NCBI RefSeq assembly: GCF_900290235.1
Contig: NZ_OLMK01000128.1
Span: 1 to 59,134, forward strand
Origin: Streptomyces sp. MA5143a
GTDB lineage: Bacteria; Actinomycetota; Actinomycetes; Streptomycetales; Streptomycetaceae
Length of the DNA stretch: 59,134 nucleotides
Direction of reading: 5' to 3'
The translations under genes and the position numbers were made by a program. The notes below the pieces were generated by a model. It saw nothing but the letters and a program-made list of their open reading frames with translations. It was not told the origin of the DNA and did not search any database. Within the stretch, counting starts at the first letter, position 1. Each line of letters begins with the position of its first letter. This document shows, in pieces, positions 40,676 to 48,933 of this stretch.

Positions 40676-43612
40676 TCACCCCCGTGGTTCGCGACACGTG
40701 TGTGCGTCGTGGCGGCCGTACGGGCCGCAGCTGAAGACCTCGGTGGGCATCTCCTTCATTGCCGGAATGCGGTCGATGCGCAGGAGCGACAGAGGTTTGC
40801 CGACGGGCTCGCCCGAGCCCGGGGAGTAGACGAGGTGGCCGGTGACGCCGGGCCAGCCGCCGGCCTGGTTCTGTCGGAGGATCTCGGCGTGGACGGCTGC
40901 CGGGTCGAGCATTCGCCCGTCCCATCGTTGCGGCCACACACGGACACGTCCGGCCAACTGCTCCACCGCTTGGGTCAGGAGCATGGTGGCGTCGTAGGCG
41001 AGCCCGACGTGCTCCCCCAGCCATTCCTGGGCACCGGGTTTGTGGACACACCTCGCGGGGCGGAGCAGGCCAGGCCTTCCCACAGCGGCCAGGAACTGGC
41101 TGGCCACCGTGTCCGAGTCACTGCGACGGCGCAGCGCGGCGCAGGTGGCCAGGCCGGACTTCGACACGTACAGCATGGTCAGATTGTCCGGCGCCGCCTC
41201 GCGCAGCGTCGGGTTGGCCATGAAACGGTTGACGGAGTCATCGGCCACGAGATGACGTGGCCAGCGCTGGTTGCGGCAGTCCTTCGCCAGGCCGTGCAGG
41301 AAGTCTCCGTACTCCGACCACCGACCGGCGAAGAAGAGCATGCCCTGGTAACCGCACTCCTGTGCCATGGACAGCCCGCTGTGCCAGTCACGGAAGGTGA
41401 GGTCATGGGTGCCCTTGAACTGTGACCGAAGGTCCTCCAGGAGCGTGGCGACGTAGAGGTCGTCCTGGCGGCTGGACCCCTCCCCATAGGTGGCGTAGAC
41501 ATGCAGCCCCTTCCACCCCTTCCGGCGCGCGTAGTCGGCCAAGAGACGGGCCTGATCACGGTTGGGCGGCGCGATTTGCAGGTAGAGGGCGGAATTCTTG
41601 TCGATGTGGTCGGCGGAGAGTGCCGGCGCGATGGCGGGCAGACCGATCCGGTTGAGGTGACGCAGGGCGGCGGCGCTGGCCCTCCGGCTCTCGACCGGGC
41701 CGACGACACCGATCACGGGGGCATCGGACTCCCGACGCGTCAGCTCGGCGATCATGTCAACAGCGATGTCGGCCTGCTTCATCTGGAAGCCGGCATTGGC
41801 GATGACGATGCGCAGCAACGGCACCGAGAAGTTGTTCACCGGCGCCCGCAGCCCGATGTGCTGGGCGACGGCCATGCCCTCCAGTCCTTCACGTTCGGCC
41901 GCGTACGCTTCCTCACCCCGGCGCGTGGCACGGCCGGTCAAGGTGCCCAGGTACACGATGGTGGCGTACGGGCGGCGACGGCCGCCGCGCTCCCAGAGGT
42001 CCTCCGCGTCCCGGTTCTGAGCGAAGATACGCTGCTGGATGTCGTGCAGTCGCTCCTGCCCGGGCTCGTCGTTGAAGGTGAACGCTTGGGCGTCGCTGAA
42101 GCCGATGCACTGTCCGCCCACGTCCCTGACGGTCACGTCACCGGCAAGGGGCCGGTGTGGACAACCCGGCAGGCCCAGTTGATAGCCGGACCATGCCACG
42201 GTGGGAGCGAGAAGTGCCAGGCATGCGGTGAGAATGACGACACGCCGACTGAACCATGGTGGCAAAGGTGCCGTGACAACGACGGATGCGGGCACTCGTT
42301 CCGTCTCGGTGGAGTCGTCCACCCAGAACCGACGCTGCGCACGGACCCGGGCCGGTGGTACGGAGCGTCGCGGGCGCAGACGAGTGCTGTAGGAGACCGG
42401 GGCCCACTGCGTGGGGTCGATCGCGGGCACGTCTGTCATGTCCAGAGCGTCGGCGGGCGCGGATGGGCCGCCCAGGCCACCCCAGTGTCGGCGGTGGTCG
42501 AAGTGCACGAGGAGCACGGGGACGGGCCGCCCGGTCTCCTCACGTACCTGTTCCACGAGTCTGAGCAGGGTGCGCCCCGCGTCGGTCGCCTGGGTGCCTT
42601 GGAGGACCACCACGGGATAGGCGGTGTGCCGCCATCCGCGCCGTCGGAAGGGACCGCGCCGAAACGCGCGGCGCAGGTCTTCGAGAAAGGCGTGCACCAG
42701 CAACTTGGCCACGTGGTCGGCGGGTTCCTCGCGCCGGTAACCGACGGTCAGCCGCTCGGTCAGGCCGAGGAAGTCTCCCGACAGCTCCGGCCTGAGGTAG
42801 GGCTGACGCATGAACCACCAGTAGCCGCGCCCGAGGCCGGGCACACGTCCGCTCGCCACCACTCGGAACAGCGCGGGTGGGACCACCAGTATCAGCACAC
42901 TCCACAGCAGTTGCAGCAAGGGGTTCACGGCACCGATGCCGATACCGATACCGCTGTGGTCGGCGGCAGGGAGGGTACCGCGCAGGAAGTCGCGCAGTCG
43001 CCGGGCGAGTTCGGTGTGATGTGTGTCGTGACGGCCGTCGTTCGGAAGTCGCTCCCCCATGGCCCAGTTCACCAACGAGAAGTGGCGGAACCGCAGGCGC
43101 GGCTGTCCGCTTCGCTGTGGTGCGAGGCCGTGGCAGATCCGGGCGAGAAGATCACGCAGCGCGTCGGCGTCCTGATGGCTGACCACATGGCCCGCCCGGC
43201 CGGCGCCGTCGGACAGGAGCGTCGTACCGGAGCCGGTCCTGGGATCGCGTGTGCCGTCGTCGGGAGCGGGTCGGCTGTGGCCCGGCGCACCGGCCTGGGG
43301 CATCTCGCCTTCGGAGCGGTCATCGTCGGCTTCGCGGTGGTCACCGTTGTCGTCGGGACGGTCATCCGCATCCGGTAGGTGCACCACGCAGTGGGGGACG
43401 GGCCGGGCAGCCTCGTCCAGTCGACTCTTGAGCGCGGCTTGGACGGCCCGGGCACCCGGGCCACCGATCTCGAAGGACGGCAACCACCGTTCACCGCGTG
43501 GGGGTCTTTCCACCAGTGACCGCACCAGCCGTAGAAAATCTCCTGTTCCCGGCGGCCCGTCCAGCATCCCGTTGTCGGCTGCCTGCCTGAAGGCATAGCG
43601 GTCCTCTGCCAT
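40676..43612 (-). CDS. Two-TM protein with N-terminal cytoplasmic region and extracytoplasmic type 1 periplasmic-binding domain
   Basis: About 978 residues from the ATG at 43612 (GGGGGAG upstream). The N-terminal 220 residues are soluble, then one hydrophobic segment (LLQLLWSVLILVVPPALFRV), a second soluble part resembling a degenerate NTPase region (YPVVVLQGTQATDAG, then PVPVLLVHFDH), and a second membrane span (VVILTACLALLAPTVAWSGY). The C-terminal 450 residues form a type 1 periplasmic-binding fold of LivJ/K or receptor type, with VIGVVGPVESRRASAAALRH, LPAIAPALSADHIDK and GMLFFAGRWSEYGDFL. It is not a transport solute-binding protein in the usual sense because it is fused to membrane and cytoplasmic parts. 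A ligand-sensing receptor is the best guess. The C-terminal 15 residues border an IS relic. Confidence 0.72.
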   Translation of the reverse strand: MAEDRYAFRQAADNGMLDGPPGTGDFLRLVRSLVERPPRGERWLPSFEIGGPGARAVQAALKSRLDEAARPVPHCVVHLPDADDRPDDNGDHREADDDRSEGEMPQAGAPGHSRPAPDDGTRDPRTGSGTTLLSDGAGRAGHVVSHQDADALRDLLARICHGLAPQRSGQPRLRFRHFSLVNWAMGERLPNDGRHDTHHTELARRLRDFLRGTLPAADHSGIGIGIGAVNPLLQLLWSVLILVVPPALFRVVASGRVPGLGRGYWWFMRQPYLRPELSGDFLGLTERLTVGYRREEPADHVAKLLVHAFLEDLRRAFRRGPFRRRGWRHTAYPVVVLQGTQATDAGRTLLRLVEQVREETGRPVPVLLVHFDHRRHWGGLGGPSAPADALDMTDVPAIDPTQWAPVSYSTRLRPRRSVPPARVRAQRRFWVDDSTETERVPASVVVTAPLPPWFSRRVVILTACLALLAPTVAWSGYQLGLPGCPHRPLAGDVTVRDVGGQCIGFSDAQAFTFNDEPGQERLHDIQQRIFAQNRDAEDLWERGGRRRPYATIVYLGTLTGRATRRGEEAYAAEREGLEGMAVAQHIGLRAPVNNFSVPLLRIVIANAGFQMKQADIAVDMIAELTRRESDAPVIGVVGPVESRRASAAALRHLNRIGLPAIAPALSADHIDKNSALYLQIAPPNRDQARLLADYARRKGWKGLHVYATYGEGSSRQDDLYVATLLEDLRSQFKGTHDLTFRDWHSGLSMAQECGYQGMLFFAGRWSEYGDFLHGLAKDCRNQRWPRHLVADDSVNRFMANPTLREAAPDNLTMLYVSKSGLATCAALRRRSDSDTVASQFLAAVGRPGLLRPARCVHKPGAQEWLGEHVGLAYDATMLLTQAVEQLAGRVRVWPQRWDGRMLDPAAVHAEILRQNQAGGWPGVTGHLVYSPGSGEPVGKPLSLLRIDRIPAMKEMPTEVFSCGPYGRHDAHTCREPRG

Positions 43613-44038
43613 GTGCTCCCCCGATGCGTCCACCATTGTGCAGCTTGCCCGCACCGGTATAGCAGCAGACAGTGAGCGTGCGGGTGCACTTCGCTACAAC
43701 CGGGGATACCCGTAGACCAGGTGCGTCCCTGCATGACGCGGATGTCTGCCGATGCCAACTGGCGTATCACGACATGGGTGTCACCGTCGTTCCGCATGTG
43801 TTCCACGACGGTGCGGGGGCCAACGGTTCGGTGTCCAGTGAGCCGGGCACGCGGCCGGGTGAACCCAAGAACGCCTGACGGAGGCTGACCGTGAACCGGC
43901 GCAACGACGCCGTACGCCGGGCGCGTGAACTCCGGCTGTTGGGACCCTCGCGTCGTCAGCGTGGCGCGCCGGTGACCGGGGCCCGCGTGGTGTGCCCTGA
44001 GATCTCGGAACAGCTCACCCGTGAAGGAGAGACAGGGC
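43613..44038. other. Divergent intergenic region
   Basis: 426 bases between the receptor-like gene and the VOC gene. CACCGTCGT (43782-43790) and its complement ACGACGGTG (43805-43813) form a 9-bp inverted repeat with a 14-base spacer, perhaps a regulatory site. Short open frames near 43,890 lack a ribosome site and family resemblance. I see no other element. Confidence 0.35.
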
Positions 44039-44431
44039 ATGTTCGGACAATCCCAGGCGTTCAGCGGCTTCGCGGTCGACGACCTCGGCGAGGCCCGCCG
44101 GTTCTACGGTGAGACTCTCGGTCTCCGCGCGGAGGAGAGGGGGGAGGGGGACATGCGGATGCTGACCCTCACGCTCGGCGGAGGCGCACGGGTCCTCGTG
44201 TACCCGAAGGAGTCACACGTCCCCGCGACCTTCACGATCCTCAACTTCCCCGTGGACGACATCGAAGCCGCTGTCGACGAGCTGGAGCGGCGCGGAGTGA
44301 GCCTTGAGCGCTATCCCGGGTTCGACCAGGACGAGAGGGGCATCGTCCGGGCCGGTGACGGCGGCCCCGCCGCGATCGCGTGGTTCACCGACCCCGCGGG
44401 GAACGTTCTCTCCGTACTCCAGGAGACATGA
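44039..44431 (+). CDS. VOC (glyoxalase/bleomycin resistance) family protein
   Basis: 130 residues with the paired beta-alpha-beta-beta-beta modules of the vicinal oxygen chelate fold: FSGFAVDDLGEARRFYGETL at the start, VLVYPKESHVPATFTILNFP, and the second module ending AAIAWFTDPAGNVLSVLQE. The fold covers dioxygenases, isomerases and binding proteins; nothing here specifies which. The ATG at 44039 has GAAGGAG upstream. The gene stands alone and ends three bases before a perfect 17-bp hairpin. Confidence 0.9.
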   Translation: MFGQSQAFSGFAVDDLGEARRFYGETLGLRAEERGEGDMRMLTLTLGGGARVLVYPKESHVPATFTILNFPVDDIEAAVDELERRGVSLERYPGFDQDERGIVRAGDGGPAAIAWFTDPAGNVLSVLQET

Positions 44432-44434
44432 GGA

Positions 44435-44476
44435 CGGTGGGCACGCGCGCTGCGGGAGGAGCGCGCGTGCCCACCG
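44435..44476 (+). terminator. Strong hairpin terminator of the VOC gene
   Basis: CGGTGGGCACGCGCGCT (44435-44451) pairs perfectly with its complement at 44460-44476 across an 8-base loop. No U-tract follows, as is usual in Streptomyces. Confidence 0.85.
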
Positions 44477-44955
44477 GGGAGGCGTTGCTGGAACTGCGGG
44501 CGAGCGGCGTTCAGCGCTCCGAGCCGGACATCGGATCGAGGAGAGGTCGAACCGATCGCGGTTCATCACCTTGTCCGAATACGTGGGCCCCGGGCTTGAG
44601 CACGGCGAACGACTGCGCGACGGCCGCGCACCCGTCCATCTGGTTCCGGGCCGATGTACGCGGGGTCGACCGCGCCGTGACATTTGCCGAATGTGTGGCC
44701 GTCGAAGATAGGTGCGACCGTCTTGAGGTCGCCGACTTGGTGTCGCGCCTTGAACGCAGCCCCAACCGGCGCGCGTCCACGCAGATCAGGGCCCTGGACG
44801 CATCGTTCTCCAGGCTTGATGTGTCCGACGAGACATCGGCTCGCTGAACCGGATCACTTCATGGGTGGCGTGTGATCGGCAGGCAGCTCCACATCGCCGA
44901 GACCCGCCACCACATGGCCCGGCGGATCTTTTTCGGCCAGTGTGACGAACTCGGT
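44477..44955. other. Region with no recognisable gene
   Basis: 479 bases between the VOC terminator and the stop of the TetR gene. Several frames are open on both strands, but none has a ribosome site, family motif or consistent third-position bias. It could be decayed coding DNA. Confidence 0.4.
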
Positions 44956-45633
44956 TCACGTTCGGTAGCGGCTGTGGCGCCGGCGCGAGAGGGCAGCGGC
45001 GCCCTGGCAGGCGAGGGTCGCGGCATCGTCTGCGTACTGGGGGATGTCGTCGGGCCATTTCGAGGTCGGCTGGAGAATCAGCAGCGAGACGGCACCGTGC
45101 AGCGACGCGCAGATGGCCCGGGTCAGCGCCGTCACATCGCCGTGGAGCATGTCGGCGTCGGCGCATCGCTGCACCGTCTCCCGCAGGAATCGGAAGCAGG
45201 TGTCGGCTACCTGCTCGGTGGCGGCTGTCGCGGGTCCGGTCGCGACCAGGCGGTAGCGCAGGGGGTGGGCGAGCCCGAACCTGATGTAGGCGACACTGCG
45301 CTGGTGGAGTTCGGCGAACGGGTCGGTGGTCTGGGCGCTGATGCTCAGCATCCGTCGGCTGAGTTCGTCCCAGACCCCGAGGCACACGGTGTGCAGCAGT
45401 TCCTGTCGGTTGTCGAAGTGCAGATACACCGAGGGGGTGCTGACCCCGACAGCCTGTGCCACCGCGCGGATGGTCACGCCGTCCTCGCCGGCGTCGTCGA
45501 GCAGCGTGTTGGCCGCTTCGATGAGCTCGTCCCTCAGTCGGCCGCCTTGGCCTCGCTTGGCGCGACTGCGCCGACGGCCTTCGGCTGTGCCGGCTCGGCC
45601 GTCGGCCGTGTTCTGGCCAGGGTCCTTAGTCAT
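44956..45633 (-). CDS. TetR-family transcriptional regulator
   Basis: 225 residues. A basic, disordered N-terminus of about 30 residues precedes the TetR HTH (LRDELIEAANTLLDDAGEDG, then VTIRAVAQAVGVSTPSVYLH). A TetR_C-type ligand domain follows, with FAELHQRSVAYIRFGLAHPL. The ATG at 45633 lies inside the last codons of the upstream thioesterase gene (8-base overlap), with GGAGG ahead, so the pair is co-expressed. A perfect 11-bp palindrome upstream of the thioesterase gene is the likely autoregulatory operator. Confidence 0.9.
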   Translation of the reverse strand: MTKDPGQNTADGRAGTAEGRRRSRAKRGQGGRLRDELIEAANTLLDDAGEDGVTIRAVAQAVGVSTPSVYLHFDNRQELLHTVCLGVWDELSRRMLSISAQTTDPFAELHQRSVAYIRFGLAHPLRYRLVATGPATAATEQVADTCFRFLRETVQRCADADMLHGDVTALTRAICASLHGAVSLLILQPTSKWPDDIPQYADDAATLACQGAAALSRRRHSRYRT

Positions 45634-46030
45634 GGCGCCTCCGGAGGGCGACGAGTTGAGTGACGCGGGCGCAGAGCCGGTCCCTGTCATCCCGGATATC
45701 GATTTCCACGGTGACCGTTGACTTGCCGACATGCAGCGGGCGGGAGGTCGCGTAGGCGCCGGTGCCGTGTACGGGCCGCAGGAAGTGGGTGGTGGATTCC
45801 ATGGTCGCGGGGAGGGCGTCGGCGGTCCCGTTCAACGTGGCGCACACGGCGCCGGCTACATCGGCCAGCCCCATCAGTGCCCCGCCGTGCATCGCGGCAC
45901 CGACGGTGGACTGCTCGGGCGTGTAGGCGAGTTGTGCGGTGACAGCGTCGGCCTTGAGAGCTCCGAAGCGTATCCCGAGCGTCCTGGCGAACGGCGCCAA
46001 GGCGTAGACGTCTTGCTCGGTGATGGTCAT
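45626..46030 (-). CDS. Hotdog-fold thioesterase, PaaI type
   Basis: 134 residues with the PaaI/YbgC-like hotdog pattern: LGIRFGALKADAVTAQLAYT, the active-site helix region GAAMHGGALMGLADVAGAV, and MESTTHFLRPVHGTGAYATS. These enzymes hydrolyse acyl- or aryl-CoA thioesters. It is the first gene of a two-gene operon with TetR, overlapping it by eight bases, and the palindrome GTTAAGTTAAC lies 20 bases upstream of its ATG. The substrate is unknown; TetR regulation suggests induction by an acyl-CoA or xenobiotic acid. Confidence 0.85.
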   Translation of the reverse strand: MTITEQDVYALAPFARTLGIRFGALKADAVTAQLAYTPEQSTVGAAMHGGALMGLADVAGAVCATLNGTADALPATMESTTHFLRPVHGTGAYATSRPLHVGKSTVTVEIDIRDDRDRLCARVTQLVALRRRHD

Positions 46031-46050
46031 CGCGGCCCCAGGTTGTCGCA

Positions 46051-46061
46051 GTTAAGTTAAC
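46051..46061. promoter_or_regulatory. Probable TetR operator GTTAAGTTAAC
   Basis: A perfect palindrome about one central base (GTTAA-G-TTAAC), A/T-rich in a GC-rich setting, 20 bases upstream of the hotdog thioesterase start. It is the expected place for autorepression by the downstream TetR. Confidence 0.55.
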
Positions 46062-46745
46062 GGTGACAAGTTATGTGGATGCCACGCTTCGTGTCCACCT
46101 CTGTGGCACGAGGCGGCAGGGCTGTGCCGTCTTCCGGCGCAGTCGGGGGTGGGGCGGGAGATGCCGCGACGTCACTCGGGTGACACAACGTCACGTACCT
46201 GGAGAGTCAACCCACTTCGGTTCGCCGGCCCACCCCGGCCGCAGAACAGAATCAGGCGGAAGTTTTGGCTCTCCGTGTCCCCGCTCCTGGTGGCGTCCAC
46301 CGGGCATCAGCGGTCCCGGAAGAGGCGCCGCGACCGCCTGACACACTGTGGGTCCATGCCGTTGCCGCCAGAGGGCTGAGGGCTGAGGGCTGAGGGCTGA
46401 GGGCTGAGGGCTGAGGGCTGCGGGGCTGCTGGGTGACTGGCACGTTCCGGTGAAGTTCTCGCTGTTCCGGGCAGGGGTCGTCTGGATCGGAGCCACTGCG
46501 GGTGCTGTACGCCACCACTGCCAGGCCGATGGCCACCGGAGCGACGCCGGGCGCGTTCTGGCGAACTCGCGGCTGCCGGCCGTGGACGGAACCTGCTGGG
46601 ACGCCGCGGACAGCGAAGCCGACGAGGCCGCCTTCGGTCGGCCGGGCAACGGTCGTGGGACGGGCGGGAGGGCGTATCCGCACGTGCGCCTCCAAGACGG
46701 TGACGGGCCCCTGGAGACCCCCGTCCCGGCGACCGGCCCGTACGG
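46062..46745. other. Long intergenic region with heptamer repeat, no supported gene
   Basis: About 680 bases upstream of the toxin-antitoxin-like pair and of the thioesterase operon. It contains the GAGGGCT tandem array at 46371-46419. Open frames cross it on both strands, but none has a ribosome site or recognisable family. TACGGT at 46741-46746 is a possible -10 box for the downstream pair. Confidence 0.4.
46371..46419. repeat. Tandem repeat (GAGGGCT)x7
   Basis: Seven perfect head-to-tail copies of the 7-base unit GAGGGCT, ending in a degenerate copy (GCGGGGCT). Perfect copies imply recent slippage and variable copy number between strains. Confidence 0.95.
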
Positions 46746-46763
46746 TGGTAACAGCTGTTACCA
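46746..46763. promoter_or_regulatory. 18-bp perfect palindrome, probable antitoxin operator
   Basis: TGGTAACAGCTGTTACCA is perfectly self-complementary and ends seven bases before the ATG of the ribbon-helix-helix gene. Type II antitoxins of this fold usually bind such palindromes over their own promoter. TACCAT (46759-46764) overlaps it and lies six bases before the start codon, the spacing of a -10 box for a leaderless message. Confidence 0.75.
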
Positions 46764-46770
46764 TGCTGGT

Positions 46771-47010
46771 ATGGCGAAGACACAGCTGGGCGCTCGGGTG
46801 GACGAGGACATCGCGGAGCTCGCGAAGAAGCGAGCCGCGGATCTGGGGGTGAGTGTCGGGGACTACCTCGCGCGGCTGGTGCAGGACGACGCCAGCGGGC
46901 TGCGCGCCCGTGCGGTGGGGGCGGCGGCCCGTTTCCTGGCCGACCACCAGGCGGTCTTCGACGAGGCCGAACAGGCCCAGCAGGCGTCCCGGGGAGCGCA
47001 CGCGGCCTGA
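46771..47010 (+). CDS. Ribbon-helix-helix antitoxin-like protein
   Basis: 79 residues. The N-terminus reads AKTQLGARVDEDIAELAKKR, the beta-strand and first helix of a MetJ/Arc ribbon-helix-helix, followed by ADLGVSVGDYLARLVQDDA. The C-terminal part is Ala/Glu-rich helix and would contact the partner. The ATG has no ribosome site; an 18-bp palindrome stands directly upstream and the message may be leaderless. The stop overlaps the next start by one base (TGATG), the usual toxin-antitoxin coupling. Confidence 0.85.
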   Translation: MAKTQLGARVDEDIAELAKKRAADLGVSVGDYLARLVQDDASGLRARAVGAAARFLADHQAVFDEAEQAQQASRGAHAA

Positions 47011-47387
47011 TGGACCTGAACATCGACGTTCCCTGGATCCTGCAGGTCGCCGAGGCGGCCGGAGCGGACGACCCGGCGCCCGACGACTACGGTGTGCCGG
47101 TCTCGGCGGTCGCCCGTCACCGGGCCGAACTGTTCGAGCGGCCCGTCTACGACGGCCCCTACGCAAAGGCTGCCGCCCTGGTGCACACGCTGGGCCGGTG
47201 CCGCTGGCTGGAGCGCTCCAACATGGCCGTCGCCGCGGCTACGGGTGTCATGTACCTCGAAGCCGCCGGGATCTCCGTCAAGCCCGGCCGCGAGGACGCC
47301 ATCGCCCTGAAGGACCTGCTCCTCGACCCCGCGTGCACCGCCGGGAAGATCGCCGCTCTGCTGCGGACCTGGCCCACCACCACCTGA
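47010..47387 (+). CDS. Fic/Doc-like toxin partner with degenerate catalytic motif
   Basis: 125 residues. The order of segments follows Doc/Fic proteins: FERPVYDGPYAKAAALVHTL, then the site of the Fic motif, then a helix ending VMYLEAAGI (in place of FLxxNG). At the motif, where Fic enzymes have HPFxDGNKR, this protein has RWLERSNMA (from Arg65); the catalytic His, the Asp-Gly and the Lys-Arg are all replaced, only the Asn remaining. It should not transfer AMP or phosphate by the known Fic mechanism. It is coupled to the RHH gene by TGATG. Either the family has lost toxicity or it acts by binding. Confidence 0.7.
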   Translation: MDLNIDVPWILQVAEAAGADDPAPDDYGVPVSAVARHRAELFERPVYDGPYAKAAALVHTLGRCRWLERSNMAVAAATGVMYLEAAGISVKPGREDAIALKDLLLDPACTAGKIAALLRTWPTTT

Positions 47388-47609
47388 CGCTGCCGGCCCG
47401 CCCGGCGCTCGGGCTCGGTTTCGGCCCGAGTCGAGGCGTACTCCGGCGTCATCGCGCTTTCGCCGTCCTGTGCGTCACTGGACCGTTGCGGCAGCCGTCA
47501 GTGCTCCAGGGGCTGTCACCGGTCCTCGACATGAGAGGGTGGCGAGCAGCTCCCGCCTTGGCGTTCGTGAAGCGGTGCGTGAGAGGCGGGTGCCCGGCTG
47601 GAGGCATAG

Positions 47610-48722
47610 GTGAAGCGCCCTGACATGTCCCGCGGTGCCCGTCTGGCAGCCCACGGTGCCGTTTCCACATCGTTGGCGCTGTGCAGTGATCGCAGACTGC
47701 ACGAGCTCGTGGACGCCGCCACACCGATCGGTTCCGGCATCGGCGGGAAGACAGTACTGCTGGAAGTCGACGGAACCCCGGTCTTCGTCAAGCAGATACG
47801 CCTGACGGATCTGGAGCGGCGGCCGGAGAACGTTCATTCCACGGCGAATCTGTACGGCCTGCCGGCCTTCTGTCACTACGGCGTCGGGAGTATCGGCGGC
47901 CCGGGGTTCGGAGCCTGGCGAGAGCTGGCCGTGCACACCATGACGACGAACTGGGTGATCGCGGGAGACTACGAGGGCTTCCCTCTGATGTACCACTGGC
48001 GGGTGCTCCCAGATCCTGGCCAGCCGCTTCCCGAGGAACTGGCCGATGTCGAACGAGCTGTCGCCTACTGGGGAGGCGGAGCGGAGGTACGCAGCCGGAT
48101 CGAAGCTCTCCAGCAGTCCTCGGCCAGTCTCACGGTGTTCCTGGAGTACCTCCCGCACAACCTGCACGACTGGTTGAGCGTCCAGATGGGCGCCGGTGAG
48201 GAGGCGGCGGAGCGGGCCTGCACCATGGTGGACAACGAGCTGAAGGCCGGAATCTCGTTCATGAACGCTCGCGGGCTGCTGCACTTCGATGCCCACTTCG
48301 AGAACATCCTGACCGACGGTCGGCGGCTCTTCTTCGCCGACTACGGCCTTGCGATCTCCTCTCGCTTCGAGCTCACACAGGACGAAGCCGACTTCTTCGA
48401 CCAGCACCGCACCTACGACCAGAGTTACGCCGTCACCTATTTGGTGAACTGGCTGGCCGTCGCTCTGTACGGATACCCACCGGAAGAACGCAAGGCTTTT
48501 GTGCAGGCCTGCGCACAGGGGGATCACCGGGGACACATCCCAGCGGCGCTCGCGGCAGTCCTTGTCCGCTACGCGCCGGTCGCCGAAGTGATGGGTGACT
48601 TCTATCGCCGATTCCAGCAGGAGAGCCGGGCAACCCCCTTCCCGCTGGAGGCGATCTGCCAGATCGGACAGCAAGAACAGCGGTCGCGGGATGCATGGCC
48701 CGCTGGGCCGCAGCCGGGGTGA
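47610..48722 (+). CDS. Protein-kinase-like fold protein
   Basis: 370 residues from the GTG at 47610 (GGAGG ahead). Kinase landmarks are PIGSGIGGKTVLL as a glycine loop, Lys in PVFVKQIRL, the catalytic loop LLHFDAHFENILTDG (HxDxxxxN) and FFADYGLA in place of DFG. The N-lobe is short and no membrane segment or sensor domain is present. It may be a serine/threonine or small-molecule kinase of a poorly described group. The C-terminal 10-15 residues run into the transposase relic at 48695, so the natural C-terminus may have been replaced. Neighbours are the toxin-antitoxin-like pair and a SUKH protein, an accessory setting. Confidence 0.72.
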   Translation: MKRPDMSRGARLAAHGAVSTSLALCSDRRLHELVDAATPIGSGIGGKTVLLEVDGTPVFVKQIRLTDLERRPENVHSTANLYGLPAFCHYGVGSIGGPGFGAWRELAVHTMTTNWVIAGDYEGFPLMYHWRVLPDPGQPLPEELADVERAVAYWGGGAEVRSRIEALQQSSASLTVFLEYLPHNLHDWLSVQMGAGEEAAERACTMVDNELKAGISFMNARGLLHFDAHFENILTDGRRLFFADYGLAISSRFELTQDEADFFDQHRTYDQSYAVTYLVNWLAVALYGYPPEERKAFVQACAQGDHRGHIPAALAAVLVRYAPVAEVMGDFYRRFQQESRATPFPLEAICQIGQQEQRSRDAWPAGPQPG

Positions 48723-48891
48723 TCGGCCAGATCCGTGACCATCTCGGGGGCGGATCCGCCGGGACATGGGCAAAGGCCCCCGCGGTGGGCACCGTGATCG
48801 ACTCCCAGAGCGTGAAAGCCGCGGAGACTGTCGCCAAGGTGATCGTGTGGGCCGACGCCGCCTACGCCTATGATCACTGCGGACCGAACGC
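48695..48891 (+). mobile_element. IS5-type transposase fragment with internal deletion
   Basis: The frame begins MARWAAAGVIGQIRDHL and continues VIDSQSVKAAETV, typical of IS5-group transposases around the first catalytic Asp. It then jumps directly to VIVWADAAYA, the second catalytic Asp segment, which is normally about 70 residues later. The intervening part is missing and the rest of the element is lost. It overlaps the end of the kinase-like gene and stops just short of the SUKH gene. Confidence 0.8.
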
Positions 48892-48933
48892 TCACTCGCG
48901 GCGAGTGATGATCCCATCGACTTGAGGTCTGTC

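Noticed and set aside
40676..43612. An ABC transporter solute-binding protein gene
   Set aside because: There is no lipoprotein signal, no permease or ATPase nearby, and the binding domain is fused to two membrane spans and cytoplasmic regions.
43891..44112. Small plus-strand ORF ahead of the VOC gene
   Set aside because: It overlaps the VOC start in another frame, has no ribosome site and no homologous pattern that I recognise.
44380..44847. Open frames after the VOC gene on both strands
   Set aside because: They run through the 17-bp terminator stem, have no ribosome site and show no recognisable family.
46371..46419. CRISPR or iteron-type array
   Set aside because: The units are only seven bases, perfectly tandem and without spacers. 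It is simple sequence slippage.
46252..47166. Minus-strand 304-codon frame opposite the toxin-antitoxin-like genes
   Set aside because: It crosses the heptamer repeat and the antisense of two well-supported genes, and its translation is low-complexity Arg/Pro/Ser.
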